Assembly (NCBI RefSeq): GCF_932526225.1
Contig: NC_064048.1
Span: 7,791,015 to 7,855,014, forward strand
Source: Nematostella vectensis
Lineage: Eukaryota > Cnidaria > Anthozoa > Actiniaria > Edwardsiidae
Reading direction: 5' to 3'
Length of the DNA stretch: 64,000 nt
This document shows, piece by piece, positions 1 to 11,264 of this stretch; the stretch's first letter is position 1; the number at the start of each line of letters is the position of its first letter. The translations under genes and the position numbers were made by a program. The notes beneath the pieces were generated by a model. That model made no database searches. It was not told the DNA's origin and worked only from the letters and a program-made list of their open reading frames with translations.

Positions 1-1157
1 CCCACCAAAAATGGGTCCTTTCTTATTAATAAAACCTGATTTGGTCTCGCAACACCTTCATTAACGCGCTTCTATTTTTGCATAAAACAAATTGATGCGA
101 AGTTTTATTCACGTTGGAAGTCTCGTGAAATAATCCCGAGTGTTTTGGGGAGTATTAAATATTCGATATTGGTCCCATCAGCTCTCCTTTCCTTGCCAAA
201 GTTATATCTTTAAGGGCATATAACGAGGCTTCTTTCTGAAACACGTTAAAATGGCATATTTCGTCGTTTGCATATGTTCTGATGCCGAAATGATAATTTT
301 AAAAGTTGCTGTGGAAAAAAATATATCTGTTCCTTTTTCCCAGGAGAGTAAATTCCTTTTTTTCCCAGCCGGCAGTGGTTAGGCATTTTAGCACATGAAT
401 AATTGCCCGTATAACCGATCGGGACGATTTTTATCCCAAGCATCCGCTCGAGCGCCCCCAAAAATATTCCCAGCACAACTAGTTCGACTCCACAAATTTG
501 CCGCAGAACCATTCGGACCCAGCCAGCAAAAACTGAAGAACAGATCCGTTTTGTCGCCCTTGCATCTTGTTCGGGTGCTCGTTGCTTCACTGCCACAAAC
601 GAACAAAAATAGTATTCTACTTACCCGATCACCTAGACAATTAAAAAAAAAGAAAAAGAAAATAAATAAAGGGCACAAGGTGATTATGATGGTATTTTAT
701 CGAATGTTCCTGAAAATGTGCGCGTTCTATGTGATTATTATGAACCTGTGCATTTTATAACGACCATACCAAACCATGCCCTCCTGCGCAGAGAATTCTA
801 TGTTGCTCGTTTTCTTTCCATAAACGTTGATGTGGATAGAGCAAAGGACACGAGCGGCACAGAAAGCTCTGCGTAGGAGAGTAACCAAACCATGGTATCA
901 TTAAAAACGTACGGCTATTATGTAAGGTCTCCAAAAAGCGAACCAATTAATTGTGTACATTGTTCTGAATGTGTTAGATCCCAAAATTGCGGTTTAAAAT
1001 CTTAATGCAGTTTTAAGTTGAAATTCGATTAAAAATCTAATTAAGTAGCCTGTCTGCTTGCGGGCCCTAGAGAATCTAACGGAGAGCGCATTGGACAATG
1101 TCTCGCGATGTTAATTTTTTGCACTTTAAAAATACTAAAAATTTTATTTGATTTCAG
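1..1157. other. Intron or upstream region of the CLN3-like gene
   Basis: No convincing exon was seen here. The stretch ends in a splice acceptor (pyrimidine-rich run then CAG at 1155-1157) that opens the CLN3-like exon, so at least its right part should be intron. Positions about 215-565 hold a dispersed repeat with a second copy near 20194-20606. A short inverted pair (CTCCTGCGCAGAG near 790 and CTCTGCGTAGGAG near 870) may mark another small element. The open frames here are unconserved and were not called. Confidence 0.5.
215..565 (+). repeat. Dispersed repeat, copy 1 (partner at 20194-20606)
   Basis: About 350 bases align closely with 20194-20606 in the same orientation. Shared landmarks include a segment around 'atggcatatttcgtcgttt' and another around 'ataaccgatcgggacgattt'. 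The copies differ by small indels and substitutions. No terminal inverted repeat was found, so the class is unknown. The open frames on both strands inside it look incidental. Confidence 0.75.
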
Positions 1158-2029
1158 GTCTAACTTCCTGGGCGTGTATGTCCCCTCAAAAATCCATGAT
1201 CGTCGCATCAGGATTCTCCATTCTACTTCTCCTGTTCTATTACATCCTGAACAAAGACCGCATCAAGTCGCACGCTATAGCCGCTACCTACCGATCAAGC
1301 CTGAAGGATAGCGCAAAGTACCAGTCCGTAGCCACCACCGACACCATCAAGCGGAAAGACCCCTGGAGCTTGTCATGCAGCGAGAAGTTCCAGGCAGCAG
1401 GGACCATTTTGCCTCTGATGCTCGCGCTGTGCATATCATACGCGTCACAATATCTCACTATTCAAGCGGTCTTCACGACTATTTCATTCCCAAGCTCGCC
1501 CTTCCCGCCAAGGGATCACTACGTGTATTACGTAGCGTTGAATGGCGTAGGGGAGTTCCTGTCCCGTTCTTATTTAGCAGTCGTAGGGTGCTATCGCCCC
1601 GCCCTTGCGCGGAAACTCGTAATCAAGCGCACATGGGTGTTGGCATTATGCCTACTCGGGGTGTTCTCGCTGGCTTTATGTGCATCGTGGTATCGATTTT
1701 TCCAAAGTGTCGCTTTCGTTCTCGCCCTTTCCTTCGTCGTCGGTGCTATCTCAGGCACTGTGTTTGCTAACACGTTGATGGCGATACGCGAAATTGTTGA
1801 GCCGAGGCATCAGGAGTTTTGTCTCGGACTGGTAACCGCTGGTGAGACATCGGGGGCGCTCCTTGGCTCGTTCATTGGACTTAAGCTGGAACCTGTACTA
1901 AGAAAGCACTGCGAGAAAACTGTTAGTAGCAACCGCACGGCACATTGCTTCACGCGGAGAGACAAGAGGCGATGGACGATGGCTGTGTGTAAGGGGAAAG
2001 TCACAGACACCCCGCTAAAGCTTAAATAG
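1158..2029 (+). CDS. CLN3: CLN3/battenin-like lysosomal membrane protein, 3' terminal exon
   Basis: Terminal coding exon of a CLN3-family multi-pass membrane protein; in humans CLN3 acts in the lysosome and its loss causes Batten disease. The exon starts after an acceptor CAG at 1155-1157 in phase 1 and runs about 290 codons to TAG at 2027-2029. It shows a hydrophobic segment at the start, a polar loop, then several membrane segments. The family pattern is recognisable: a block like 'LSCSEKF' before a membrane helix, 'ALNGVGEFLSRSY' (human QAGVFASRSS), and 'GTVFANTLMAI' followed by a conserved 'HQEFCLG' (human GGAAYVNTF and HREFAMA). Upstream exons with the first helices are missing from the window. 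Odd: the C-terminus runs about 40 residues past the usual family end and lacks the CaaX prenylation box of human CLN3. A related SLC29-like fold is less likely. Confidence 0.8.
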
Positions 2030-2544
2030 AATTCAAATTAGAAGTTCGAAGTAGAAGTTTAATAGAATTAGAAGCCATACCCAGGAACCCAGGTTCTAAT
2101 GCGTTCTAGTCCTAATGCGTAGGCAGATATGTCTTAGATGGTGCGAGATGGTTCGCCAGTAGTTTCAGAGCCTTGTACAAACGGGGGGTGGGGGGAGGGG
2201 TACTTTTAGTAGTTCAGGGAACATGAAAGTTGTTGGGCACCTTATAAAGAGTTTCTCAGGTCCCCATACTCCAAGACGAAAGATTGTCTGCATAAGCTAA
2301 ATAAGTCTACCTTAAAAATTGTCTTATTGCTTAATCCCTCTTTTACAAGAAACTGCAGTATGAAAAGAACGCGCCTGGAATAAGTCGTCATAACCGCTGG
2401 AATTTCTACTCTGTTAAATCTTTGTTGTTTGTTTATCGAGGGTAACACATTTAACCGAATATACAGTTTTCTAACATATGACCCCCGGTTAGTAAGCACT
2501 CTCACTGGGGGTGGTCACTGCCAGAGGGTTTATTGCGTCCCCAG

Positions 2545-2777
2545 TGGTTCTTTTTTGTCCCTTCGGTTCAGGTTAGTGTAGTGCAGCTTGAAGAGACGGG
2601 ACCTCCGGTTTAGTGTCCTTATCCGAGAAGACTGGAAACACGGGAGAATAACTTCCACTCACTTGTGACACAAATTTGAATCAAGGCAGGAACCCGGAAA
2701 AATCCCCAGTTTGAGCCATTCGAACCTGGGCCACAGCGGTGAGAGGCCGACGCGCTAACACACTAGGCCACCCGTGC
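2545..2777 (-). mobile_element. tRNA-derived SINE, minus strand
   Basis: The reverse complement starts at 2777 with a tRNA-like head: an A-box-like 'TGGCCTAGTGTGTTAG' and a B-box-like 'GGTTCGAATGG', then a unique tail reaching about 2606 and probably 2545. The same head and tail occur at 47089-47451 on the plus strand, split there by an insertion. A tRNA gene itself is unlikely because the cloverleaf is not complete and a common tail follows. Confidence 0.75.
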
Positions 2778-4213
2778 TTATTTGTCATAACAATAAGAAA
2801 AAAAAAGATAGGAACACGTTCGAAATATTGTTTATTGTTTATGTCTATTTTTTGCGACCCTGTATTGAATTTAATATTTCGCCTTTTGTAAAACAAATGG
2901 CTCATAAATCTGCAGGCAGATAAGTCCAATTAATAAGTTACAGCATAATAGATGATAGAAAAGCTACTGGGTAAAAGTAAAAGATGGGCTGATCCAGGTT
3001 ACAGGCAAATGAGGTTATTTAATTAAGGTTATTTAAGGGTGAAATACCCACCCTATATGCTATTTGTAGTGGGAAAACTCATCAATACTGCACATATGGG
3101 ACCTTTGTATATATTCTAATGCAAACACTTAAATTTTCTCACCCCTTTCCACATTTTTGTTAGATGTTTGAAACAGTTATAACTTCTATGTCCAAGTTAT
3201 AATGTTATAACTTCAATTTGATCAACATTTAGCAGCAAAAATTTAACAAATTAAAGGCCCAAAAATTAAATGTTTATCTTCTCAATAAACTATAGAATAA
3301 CATGCATTTTTTTTTTGGAATGTGTGAAATAAAATAACACATCGTCCATTTGTAAATGGAACTATCTATTCTACTAACTAGAATGCAAGCAATGGATATT
3401 ATGTGATTGCAAACCAGTGGCGGCGGAACCTCTTGATCTACCACTGAACAAACATCTGCGAATGGGAGCCACTCGGGTGTCCAAATGGTGAGAAATTAAC
3501 CACAATTTTATTTTAAGATATATAACATTTTTTGTTGTTGCCTTAATAGCACCCTGAAAACCAAGATGTTGATATGATGCACTAACATATCGGACAATCT
3601 TGCTTACAAAAATGTATGTACTGTAATAGCCAATCTAAATGATTTGTTCTTTGTAACTAAAAGTTGAAATGTGTGAAATGGTCGGTTCACTACAGTTTAT
3701 TTCGCCACATGATACATACAGAGAATGTAATAAAATGCAATAAATTACATTATCTACATGATAGGATGGGTACTCTAGTCTGAGTTGACTGCCACACCAT
3801 GGTTGTACGTAGTTAGGAGACTTATGATGGACTGTTTGACAATATTGGTTTGTTTTTATTGGAATATTCAAAACTCTTATCATTTCTTTTTTTAAACATA
3901 AACTTTCCCTGTATTTTTTTTATAGAATTAGGCCATTTTTATCATAAGATGGATTGAAATGCACCATAATCACTTGTACTGAAATATACACCTAATTTTA
4001 AAAGGGTCTTATAGCCTACAAAAACATGTGTCACACAAATTGGATCAACAAGCTGTGATCCATGATTTTGTAGGCTATAAAAGGCTATGCAAGTGAATGC
4101 TTATCTTCAAAGAAAATTCAATCCACTCCTACAAAAAAAGATTATATCTTTAATTAGTATAAATCTACTCACATCTATCACAAATCCTGCAATTTGATTG
4201 GCTCAACACTCAA

Positions 4214-4513
4214 TCATACCTGTCAACTCTCAAGATTTTGGACCCCTTCTCTCACTCTCCCACTTTGAGCACCAAATCTCCCGCTTTTTAGCGATTTTTA
4301 TCGCTTCTGGAAAATTATTATATAGAAAATCATCATTTTGCCTATTTTCCATTAAAATATTTAAAACAATAATCCCCTTGCGTAGCGCAATTTATCTAAC
4401 ACCCTTGTGGATTTGTTCGTGAGAGCTTTCAATACGGCAAACGCTGTATTGATGAACCCACCCCCCCAAAAAAAATCTCAAGCCTTGACATTTTCGGAGG
4501 TTGACAGGTATGC
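4214..4513. mobile_element. MITE with CATACCTGTCAAC terminal inverted repeats
   Basis: The left end reads CATACCTGTCAACTCTC and the right end GAGGTTGACAGGTATG, which are inverted copies. Both sides carry CTCAAT, consistent with a target-site duplication of 6-8 bp of the hAT type. The interior has no open frame of note. Confidence 0.75.
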
Positions 4514-4664
4514 TCAATGTGCTATCATTTAGGGGTAAGAAATGTTGTTTCATTTGTTTTGGCTGGATAAAAATAAAATATTTCACCTCAAAAGGACATT
4601 ACATAATAAAAAAAAATATACTGAAGACTAAAAAACCACTAGAGCAGAAGCCAATTTCCTTTAG

Positions 4665-4790
4665 GGTTAAAATACCGTGGGTACCAGAGCCTCCAAACTT
4701 CCCCTGCCCAGTGACGCTCAGCCAAAATGTCGCGACTGTACGAAAGTCTGGCGGCTCTGGTACCCTTGGTAGGGTTAAAATTGATATGTT
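4665..4790. mobile_element. Small inverted-repeat element next to the TREX 3' end
   Basis: Arms GGGTACCAGAGCCTCCAAACTT (about 4678) and its near complement, ending GGCTCTGGTACCC, bracket about 60 bases. AGGGTTAAAAT lies on both sides and may be the target duplication. The element sits immediately beyond the TREX-like polyadenylation signal. Confidence 0.6.
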
Positions 4791-4796
4791 TTTATT
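4791..4796 (-). promoter_or_regulatory. Poly(A) signal of the TREX-like gene
   Basis: TTTATT on the plus strand is AATAAA on the coding strand. It lies only five bases after the TAG stop at 4802-4804, which would give a very short 3' UTR. Confidence 0.55.
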
Positions 4797-4801
4797 GGAG
4801 T

Positions 4802-5755
4802 CTATCCTTCCTTTTCTAACATAGAGAAGTACTCATGCTGCACTTTAGCAATTTCTTCTTCGTTAAGTGCTGCCCCTCTGTTCCCCTTCCCTCTTTTTAC
4901 TGTCCTTTTCTTTACCCTCAAGAGTCCAGGATTCTTGCCACCATTTCCCATAGGGTGAGCAATCATTTCCAGGTATTCTAAAACATCAGGTTTTTTCAGT
5001 GCTAGTTGCAATAGTGCAAGCGTATCACCTTCTGCTGTGTGAGAATTCTCTATTTCACTTCCTGTCATCCTCTTGTAAAGATTCCCTAAGCTAAACGACA
5101 ACCGACCTGTATACGGGGCTAGTTTTGTTCTAGTTGTTCGTTTAGCCTCTGATGTTTTCAGTTCTTCTGCTTGGTGGAGCTTCCTGAATGCTTTCCACGA
5201 GTCTGCCGCTTGTATTTCACTCGGGAATTTTACACCGGCATTCACGAACTCAGAAGCAAGAATGTCAAAGTCGAATCTATCACCGCTATGAGCGACAAGA
5301 CAAGATGGCGAAGGTTGACGGCGAAGAAAGGTTTTGATAACTTTCGCCAACTTTCTGTCAAATTCACGCTTCTCTGCCAAGTTCATTTTGTTTATACCAG
5401 TTATAGAAGAAGCCCCACACTCAATATTTTGCACTGGTTTGACACAAATGCTCAGTTTATCAATTAGTCTTGGCTCTGTTTTGGTTTCAGCGGCTCGAAG
5501 AAGGTGATCTTTTTGGACAGCGATTAAACAGATTTCTGTGATTTCTATCGGTCGTCGCAGGCCAGTAGTCTCGAGATCCAGGAATATAAAAGTTAAAAAC
5601 TCATTAAAATTGTTTGCCATTGGAGTAAAACCAGGCTTGAAAAGGTTAGAACACCGATTAAAACATTTAGACAAGAACATCAATCGAACGAAAATGTCGC
5701 ATTTCCCGCGGAATCGTAGGGTTGTTACCAGTCCTAATTTGTCACAAGAAAACAA
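4802..5755 (-). CDS. TREX: TREX1/TREX2-like DEDDh 3'-5' exonuclease, intronless
   Basis: Three-prime repair exonuclease of the DnaQ/DEDDh superfamily, which removes nucleotides from DNA 3' ends with two metal ions; vertebrate TREX1 clears cytosolic DNA. The long frame has 317 codons. The methionine at 5620 (MANNFNEF) puts the nuclease core at the usual distance, giving 272 residues; the first 45 codons look unconserved. Numbered from 5620: Exo I is FLDLETTGL (D15, E17), Exo II is LVAHSGDRFDFD (D117), Exo III is NSHTAEGD (H194, D199). These match human D18, E20, D130, H195 and D200 in order and spacing. The segment SLGNLYKRM before Exo III is also typical. No C-terminal membrane helix like that of TREX1 is seen; the tail is basic (KKRTVKRGKGNRG), so nuclear or cytosolic location is open. 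Divergent from STPG2 with a shared promoter region. Confidence 0.9.
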   Translation of the reverse strand: MFSCDKLGLVTTLRFRGKCDIFVRLMFLSKCFNRCSNLFKPGFTPMANNFNEFLTFIFLDLETTGLRRPIEITEICLIAVQKDHLLRAAETKTEPRLIDKLSICVKPVQNIECGASSITGINKMNLAEKREFDRKLAKVIKTFLRRQPSPSCLVAHSGDRFDFDILASEFVNAGVKFPSEIQAADSWKAFRKLHQAEELKTSEAKRTTRTKLAPYTGRLSFSLGNLYKRMTGSEIENSHTAEGDTLALLQLALKKPDVLEYLEMIAHPMGNGGKNPGLLRVKKRTVKRGKGNRGAALNEEEIAKVQHEYFSMLEKEG

Positions 5756-6062
5756 AGAAAACCCAATTTGAGGAAAATATTTTATAAATAAGTTATCATG
5801 ATTTGTATAAAAATTGCAGGAATAATTAAGATCTTAGCTTCATGGTATGATTTCATTTTGAATTTAATTCGAATTCCTTTTAGAAATCTTCAATTTTTAC
5901 ATTATTCGATTTTTTATTGGTCAGCGGTAACTCCCAACTCTGAATCCGGGGACTTGATGAGTCGTTCCCATAGCGACCTACGGTCATGTTTTCCTCCAGA
6001 AGCCGAAGAAAGGAATAAACTTTATATTTGCTGATTTATCAGTGTATTCCGTGAAGTAAAAG
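5756..6062. promoter_or_regulatory. Shared divergent promoter region of TREX and STPG2
   Basis: Only 307 bases separate the longest TREX frame from the STPG2 start (443 from the preferred TREX start). A CCAAT-type box (ATTGG) lies near 5916. At 5964-5977 the sequence GTTCCC-AT-AGCGAC is an imperfect match to the RFX X-box (GTNRCC, 0-3 bases, RGYAAC). An X-box about 90 bases before the start codon would suit a cilia/sperm-tail gene. No TATA box was seen. Confidence 0.4.
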
Positions 6063-9000
6063 ATGTATGATCGCGCCCCTAGAACCCTAACGCAACCGTT
6101 ATCCAGCACAGCCGATGCTGTTGGCCCTGGAACATACGATCCACCCGAGCCAGGACGCCGAAAATACGGTAAACATTACAAAAGTTTATAAAATCAAATG
6201 GTGCCATACATGAGAGACTTTGCATTCTTAAAATCTAAAGTATTTTAGAGCTATCAGGGGAATTATAGTTATTCAAGTTTACGTGCAGATATTTATATTT
6301 CCGTCTATAGTTTAAAAAAGTGAAAAATGTAAGATTGGTTGTGTTTCTTTTAAATGTCTTTTTCCTACAACAGAAAGTAACAGGTAAAGTTAGAAAACTT
6401 ACATTGTGGTGTATCTTATTTTCTTGAAAAGCTATATATTACAGTTAAACTCATTTTGAAGTGGATAACACAATTACGAAGTAATGAGATATTCCCATTC
6501 CCTTGTTACTGTATGTGCCCTTCCAGTGCTTTGTCCCCAGAGCACACAAATCTTAAGATGACTTTTTTAAATACAACTCAAGAATATAAGAAGCATTGCA
6601 GATTGTTATGCAGATTGTAGTTCAGTAAAAAAGGAAAACATTACAATTAAGGTGACTTCTAAACAGATAGACTTTCATGGCACAGACATGTAGCTAGGGT
6701 TAACAAGGGCATAGCCAGTGGGGGTGGCCCAGGGGGCCTGCCCACCCCCCCCCCCCCCCTTTTAGCAGCCAAAAATACAGTTTATGTATGAGACATTACC
6801 CAAAATACAGGAGAAAATTTCTATGCCGCTGGTTAATTCTTGTGCAAAGTGTTATGTGTGAAGGTTTATGCTGAGTGTCATGTGCCATATTCTGTACAAA
6901 ATTTCATATTTGTGGCAAGATCTTTGTATTGTATCCTCTAGGACTTTGGTATCCTGTTGCCAACTTATTACCAATTTTTCTCATAGATGGTTATGCACCT
7001 TTCTCATCCATGACTGGGCGTGAGACCTTCCTGGACATCCAGGACAGTGTAGTTGCTGCACCTGGCCCTGGTCAGTACGACCCGCAACTGGTACAGCACC
7101 ATATATCCGGGGGGCACACCCTCGCCAACAGAGTGAGTAAAAATATTCAGATTTTTTTGGTAGATTGTTAACATATTTTCCTATTAGGCTTCCCAACTTA
7201 GTTTTTGTTCTTAGACACTCTGCTATTGCAGACATTAAATTGCTATTTTCATGAGAAAAACTACTCATTGCCAACAGTATTGCTGTTACCCCCCCCCCCC
7301 CCCCAAATTAGGAGTATTGTATAGTGATTCTAGATTGATGTACTTTATTTTATTTCTGTGTGTAGTCAAGTAGGTTTACAAGCAAGCCAGTCAAGACACC
7401 TGGACCTGGGGCATACAACCTGCAAAAGAAGGGTGACTGGCTGAAAGATGGAGGAGGCAGGCGTGGCGAGGGCGTGGGAGACATGGGTGATGTGGCTGTA
7501 AGGATGACTTAGAACATGCTCATTTAGTGAAGTCTTTGCAAATAATGTAACGCAAAAGTTATGTTAGAAAAATAGCAGCCAATACTGTTTCTTACAAAAT
7601 GTGATTATAATGATTAATGATGATGATGATGAACAATATTTTTTTTCTACTCAGTTTTTGTTATCTAACTAATTGTTTGGGGGGTTAGATCACTTCAGAA
7701 TCATAGACAGAGACCATAAGGTGTGTTTTTTATTATACTGAAAGATTCAAAGGATCCAAACCACTTGACTTAAGAGAATCACTGTCAACTAGGACAACAA
7801 TATATATCTCTCTTATATGCCCCCATCCCCCCCCCTCAGCTTAAATTCTAGGCCTGACTCATATGTCTTTAATTTTCAGTTGTTCAAGACGTCCCGTGTG
7901 ACATTTAAGCGTAAGCCTGACCCCCCGTCAATCCCGTCCCCTGGCAAGGCCTATGGCTATGAGGAATCTACAGATGGCTCACTCCGCCCCCAAGAGATGC
8001 CCCACAAGGATAGTTCCATGGGGCCTGCCTACTATCAAGTCAAACATGTAATGGCAATAATTATTATTAGATTGTACACAATATAAATGAGAAGTTGAAT
8101 ATATGAATTTATGTAGTTAAGTTATTGCTATAGATTGGCATTGTCAACCTGCTATTGTCATTGTCAATTTTAACCCATTCGCTCCTATAACACCCTGAAA
8201 TGCCCGGTGGAAAAACTGGATCAGCCCCTTTTAGCTCAAAATTCAAGCATTGAAATGTAGAAATGAATCACCCATATTTACAACAATACAACTTCTTTAG
8301 GATGATGACCCTGTTACCAGGAAGTATGGAAAGGGAACAAACTTTAGCAACAGGACCTCAAAAAGATTGCAATTCAAAGGTATACAGTTTATTGGGTTTT
8401 GTCTATAAATACACAAAAAAACTGGTATTCGACTTTTCTTCAGGGTAGACTGAAGAAGGTGAATGGTTACAATCTTATTTGCATAAGAATAGTGGTGCGA
8501 GATGCAAAAACATTAAAATTGACAAAAACGTGCATATTTTAAAATAGCGTGTGTATGGATAAAAATAATTTACACATACTGGTTCCTACATTCCTAAGTT
8601 CCTACATGGTTTCCTAGAGATCTGGTTCATGAATACGATTTTGGGCTTTTTGTATTTATTTTGTATTTTATTTATTTATTTTGGATATGCCTTTTTACCC
8701 CTCTTGGTCACATTCAGGACCTCACCAAATAATGAATATGTTACTGACATGATTTTGAAATGTCTTAAATAAGCTCTTTTATATCAATAAGAAACTCTCC
8801 AGGTGCAAAGCGAGCAATAGCCAAAAAATACTAAATGCAACATCTTCCAAAGTTTCGAAGTCTATTTTTAATTCCTGTGTTTTTTTTTTATAACCCCTTC
8901 GAAAATGAGGATTTTCTGAGGGGGATGAGTGCACTATCATAGGAATTTTATGTATGGAAGAAGTATGTATTTGGGCTACGTTGAAAAAAGAAATGAGCCA

Positions 9001-11217
9001 CTTTTTGGTAGTTGAGGGTGGTGATGGTGCCCCCTACACATCTTCCTTAACGTGTGTGTTGGCTGTTACCACTCTAAAAATCTCTGGTTGTCATTTGATG
9101 TGTATTCCACTGTAGGCTTTATATAAAATCCTTTTTTTTTTGCTATCTGTTTTTACGTAAAAATGTGCTTCCTTTTTGCTTTTATTTATACTCGCAAACA
9201 CACTCAAGCTTATGAATATTATGCAAGTTGATACTCTCGAGTCACTCTCAAGTAGGAAATGCATGAGTCTTGAGTACTCTTGAGTGGAGGTTATGTTACT
9301 CTAGACTTGTAAACTGTGTTTCCAGGTAATGCTGGTCCTGGGCCAGGCGACTATAACCCCTACCAAGACCCAGGAATCAAAGTACCCATGGACATAGTAA
9401 GTAAAGGCTTCAATGAGGGTTTATGGTGCAGTGTGTGCTACCCTGACCACTGAGACAATGTTTAAAAGATCATTAGCCAATTAGCATGCCAGAATCACAT
9501 GTTTGATGGACACAATATTATAACTAGGAGGACCCTCTGATGTGCATTCAAGCTTTCCTTTTTCTCACTCTGATTGGCTAGTGATGTCTATGTCTATCAG
9601 ATGTAGTAGTAGGTTTTTTTCCTCCCTTTTAGTTTTTATTTATTGGTTTCTTAACACACCTTTACACATATACTTTAAAGTTTTGGATTTCTATACCAAG
9701 TTTTTTTTCCAGGTACTGAACACATGTCATTCTTCATTTTCAGATTGTAGAGGAAAGCAGAAAACAGCCATTTGAATCTGCAGTAAGTATCAGAAAAAAA
9801 TCATGATCATTTGGGATTAATGGTCCAAGGGGAGGTCCAACAGAGAACAAAATTTCATACCAAGAAAGAAAGAAAATATAGAAAACTTATCACCCCAAAA
9901 ACACCATCATTCTATACCCCATAAAAATTAACCTAAACAAATGAGTTAGACCATGCATCAATGCTGATATGTTATGGTGATGATGATAATTATGGTGGCA
10001 ATGATTGGTTTTTAATGAGCTAGGTTTAGAAATGATGATTTTGCTGTAGTTATAATATTATACTAGTTATAGTATATTTAACATGAATATGTTATTATAT
10101 ATTATTATATATATAATATATATTATTTGCTGCAGTTGCCACGTTACCACCAAGTCATCGTCCAGGAAGAAGAAAAGAAGGCTGTTCCTGGGCCTGGCAA
10201 GTATGAGATCAAGAGCCAGTTCGAGGTGGTTCCCAGACCCACCCTACAAGACGACCCTGTGATCAATGCACCCTTCGGCACACAATCCAAGGTACAGTCC
10301 ACCGGTAGCCATTCTGCAGATATCAGGGGGTAGGGCACCCCTCTCCCCCAATATTTAATGACCATTAGGAGGCATGGCTCAAACTATAATAGGCCATTCC
10401 AGCTATAAGCATGCCCACACACTTACAATGGAAACCTACCTCAACTACCGGCATGCAGCGCACACTTTGTTTGGTGCAAGCTTAAAAATGTGCTCGCTGC
10501 ATTCTGGTAGTTGAGGTAAGTTTCTATGGTAATGCACGTGCAAACTTATGGCTGGGATGGCCTATTCACTCATTAGATATTTTTGATCAATTAAACTGGC
10601 CAACCCTTGAGGCTAGACGTAAAAGTGCAAAATCAGTTTTACAAGGTTCTGAATGACCAGTCAGCCCAATATTTAAAAAGTCAATTTATCAAATAAGTGA
10701 TTGTGAAAAAAATTATCATCTCAGAAATATTGATAAAGATCTAGCACTTCCTAAGCCAAAGACAAATTTTTTAAAATCTAGTTTCATTTACAGCGGTGCC
10801 ATGCTTTGGAATAGCCTCTCAAAGGATGCTAAACAAGCATTCTCTCTCACACTTCTGGAGAGTTATTTCTTATGTTTAGACCTACTGTTTGGCTACGCTA
10901 TTCAATCTCGCTATGTTATCTAATCGTATTGTTTTTTTTTGTATTTAACTTGTCAAACTTTAGTATTCTATTGCATTGTGAATCCCACGCCCCACATGGA
11001 AATCAGCGGCTTATATTATTGTAAAATCTGTTGTTGTGGTGGTTAATAAGTTGTACCTGACCCTGACCTGACCGTAATATTATTTTAATGTTTCTGTATC
11101 TTGCAACACTCCGCTCCCCTCTCCCCAATTGATATTGATGCCTGCTACAGTTCTGTAATAATAAATATAAATATTCACAATAATTATAAACTGACTATCT
11201 GTCTTTCTGTCTGTCTT

Positions 11218-11264
<47 letters not shown>

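Larger units (their letters stand above)
2030..4801. other. Intergenic region with SINE and MITE copies, CpG-poor in its right half
   Basis: About 2.8 kb between the convergent CLN3-like and TREX-like genes, with no confident gene. It contains a tRNA-derived SINE on the minus strand (about 2545-2777), a MITE with CATACCTGTCAAC ends (about 4214-4513) and a small inverted-repeat element (about 4670-4780). From about 2900 to 4700 CpG is rare, as in the introns of the expressed genes here. An exon-like, CpG-containing island at 3419-3486 ends in GTGAGA and is discussed as a finding. Confidence 0.6.

Noticed and set aside
395..760. Open frames on both strands around 246-760
   Set aside because: They lie mainly in a dispersed repeat whose other copy at 20194-20606 does not keep the frames.
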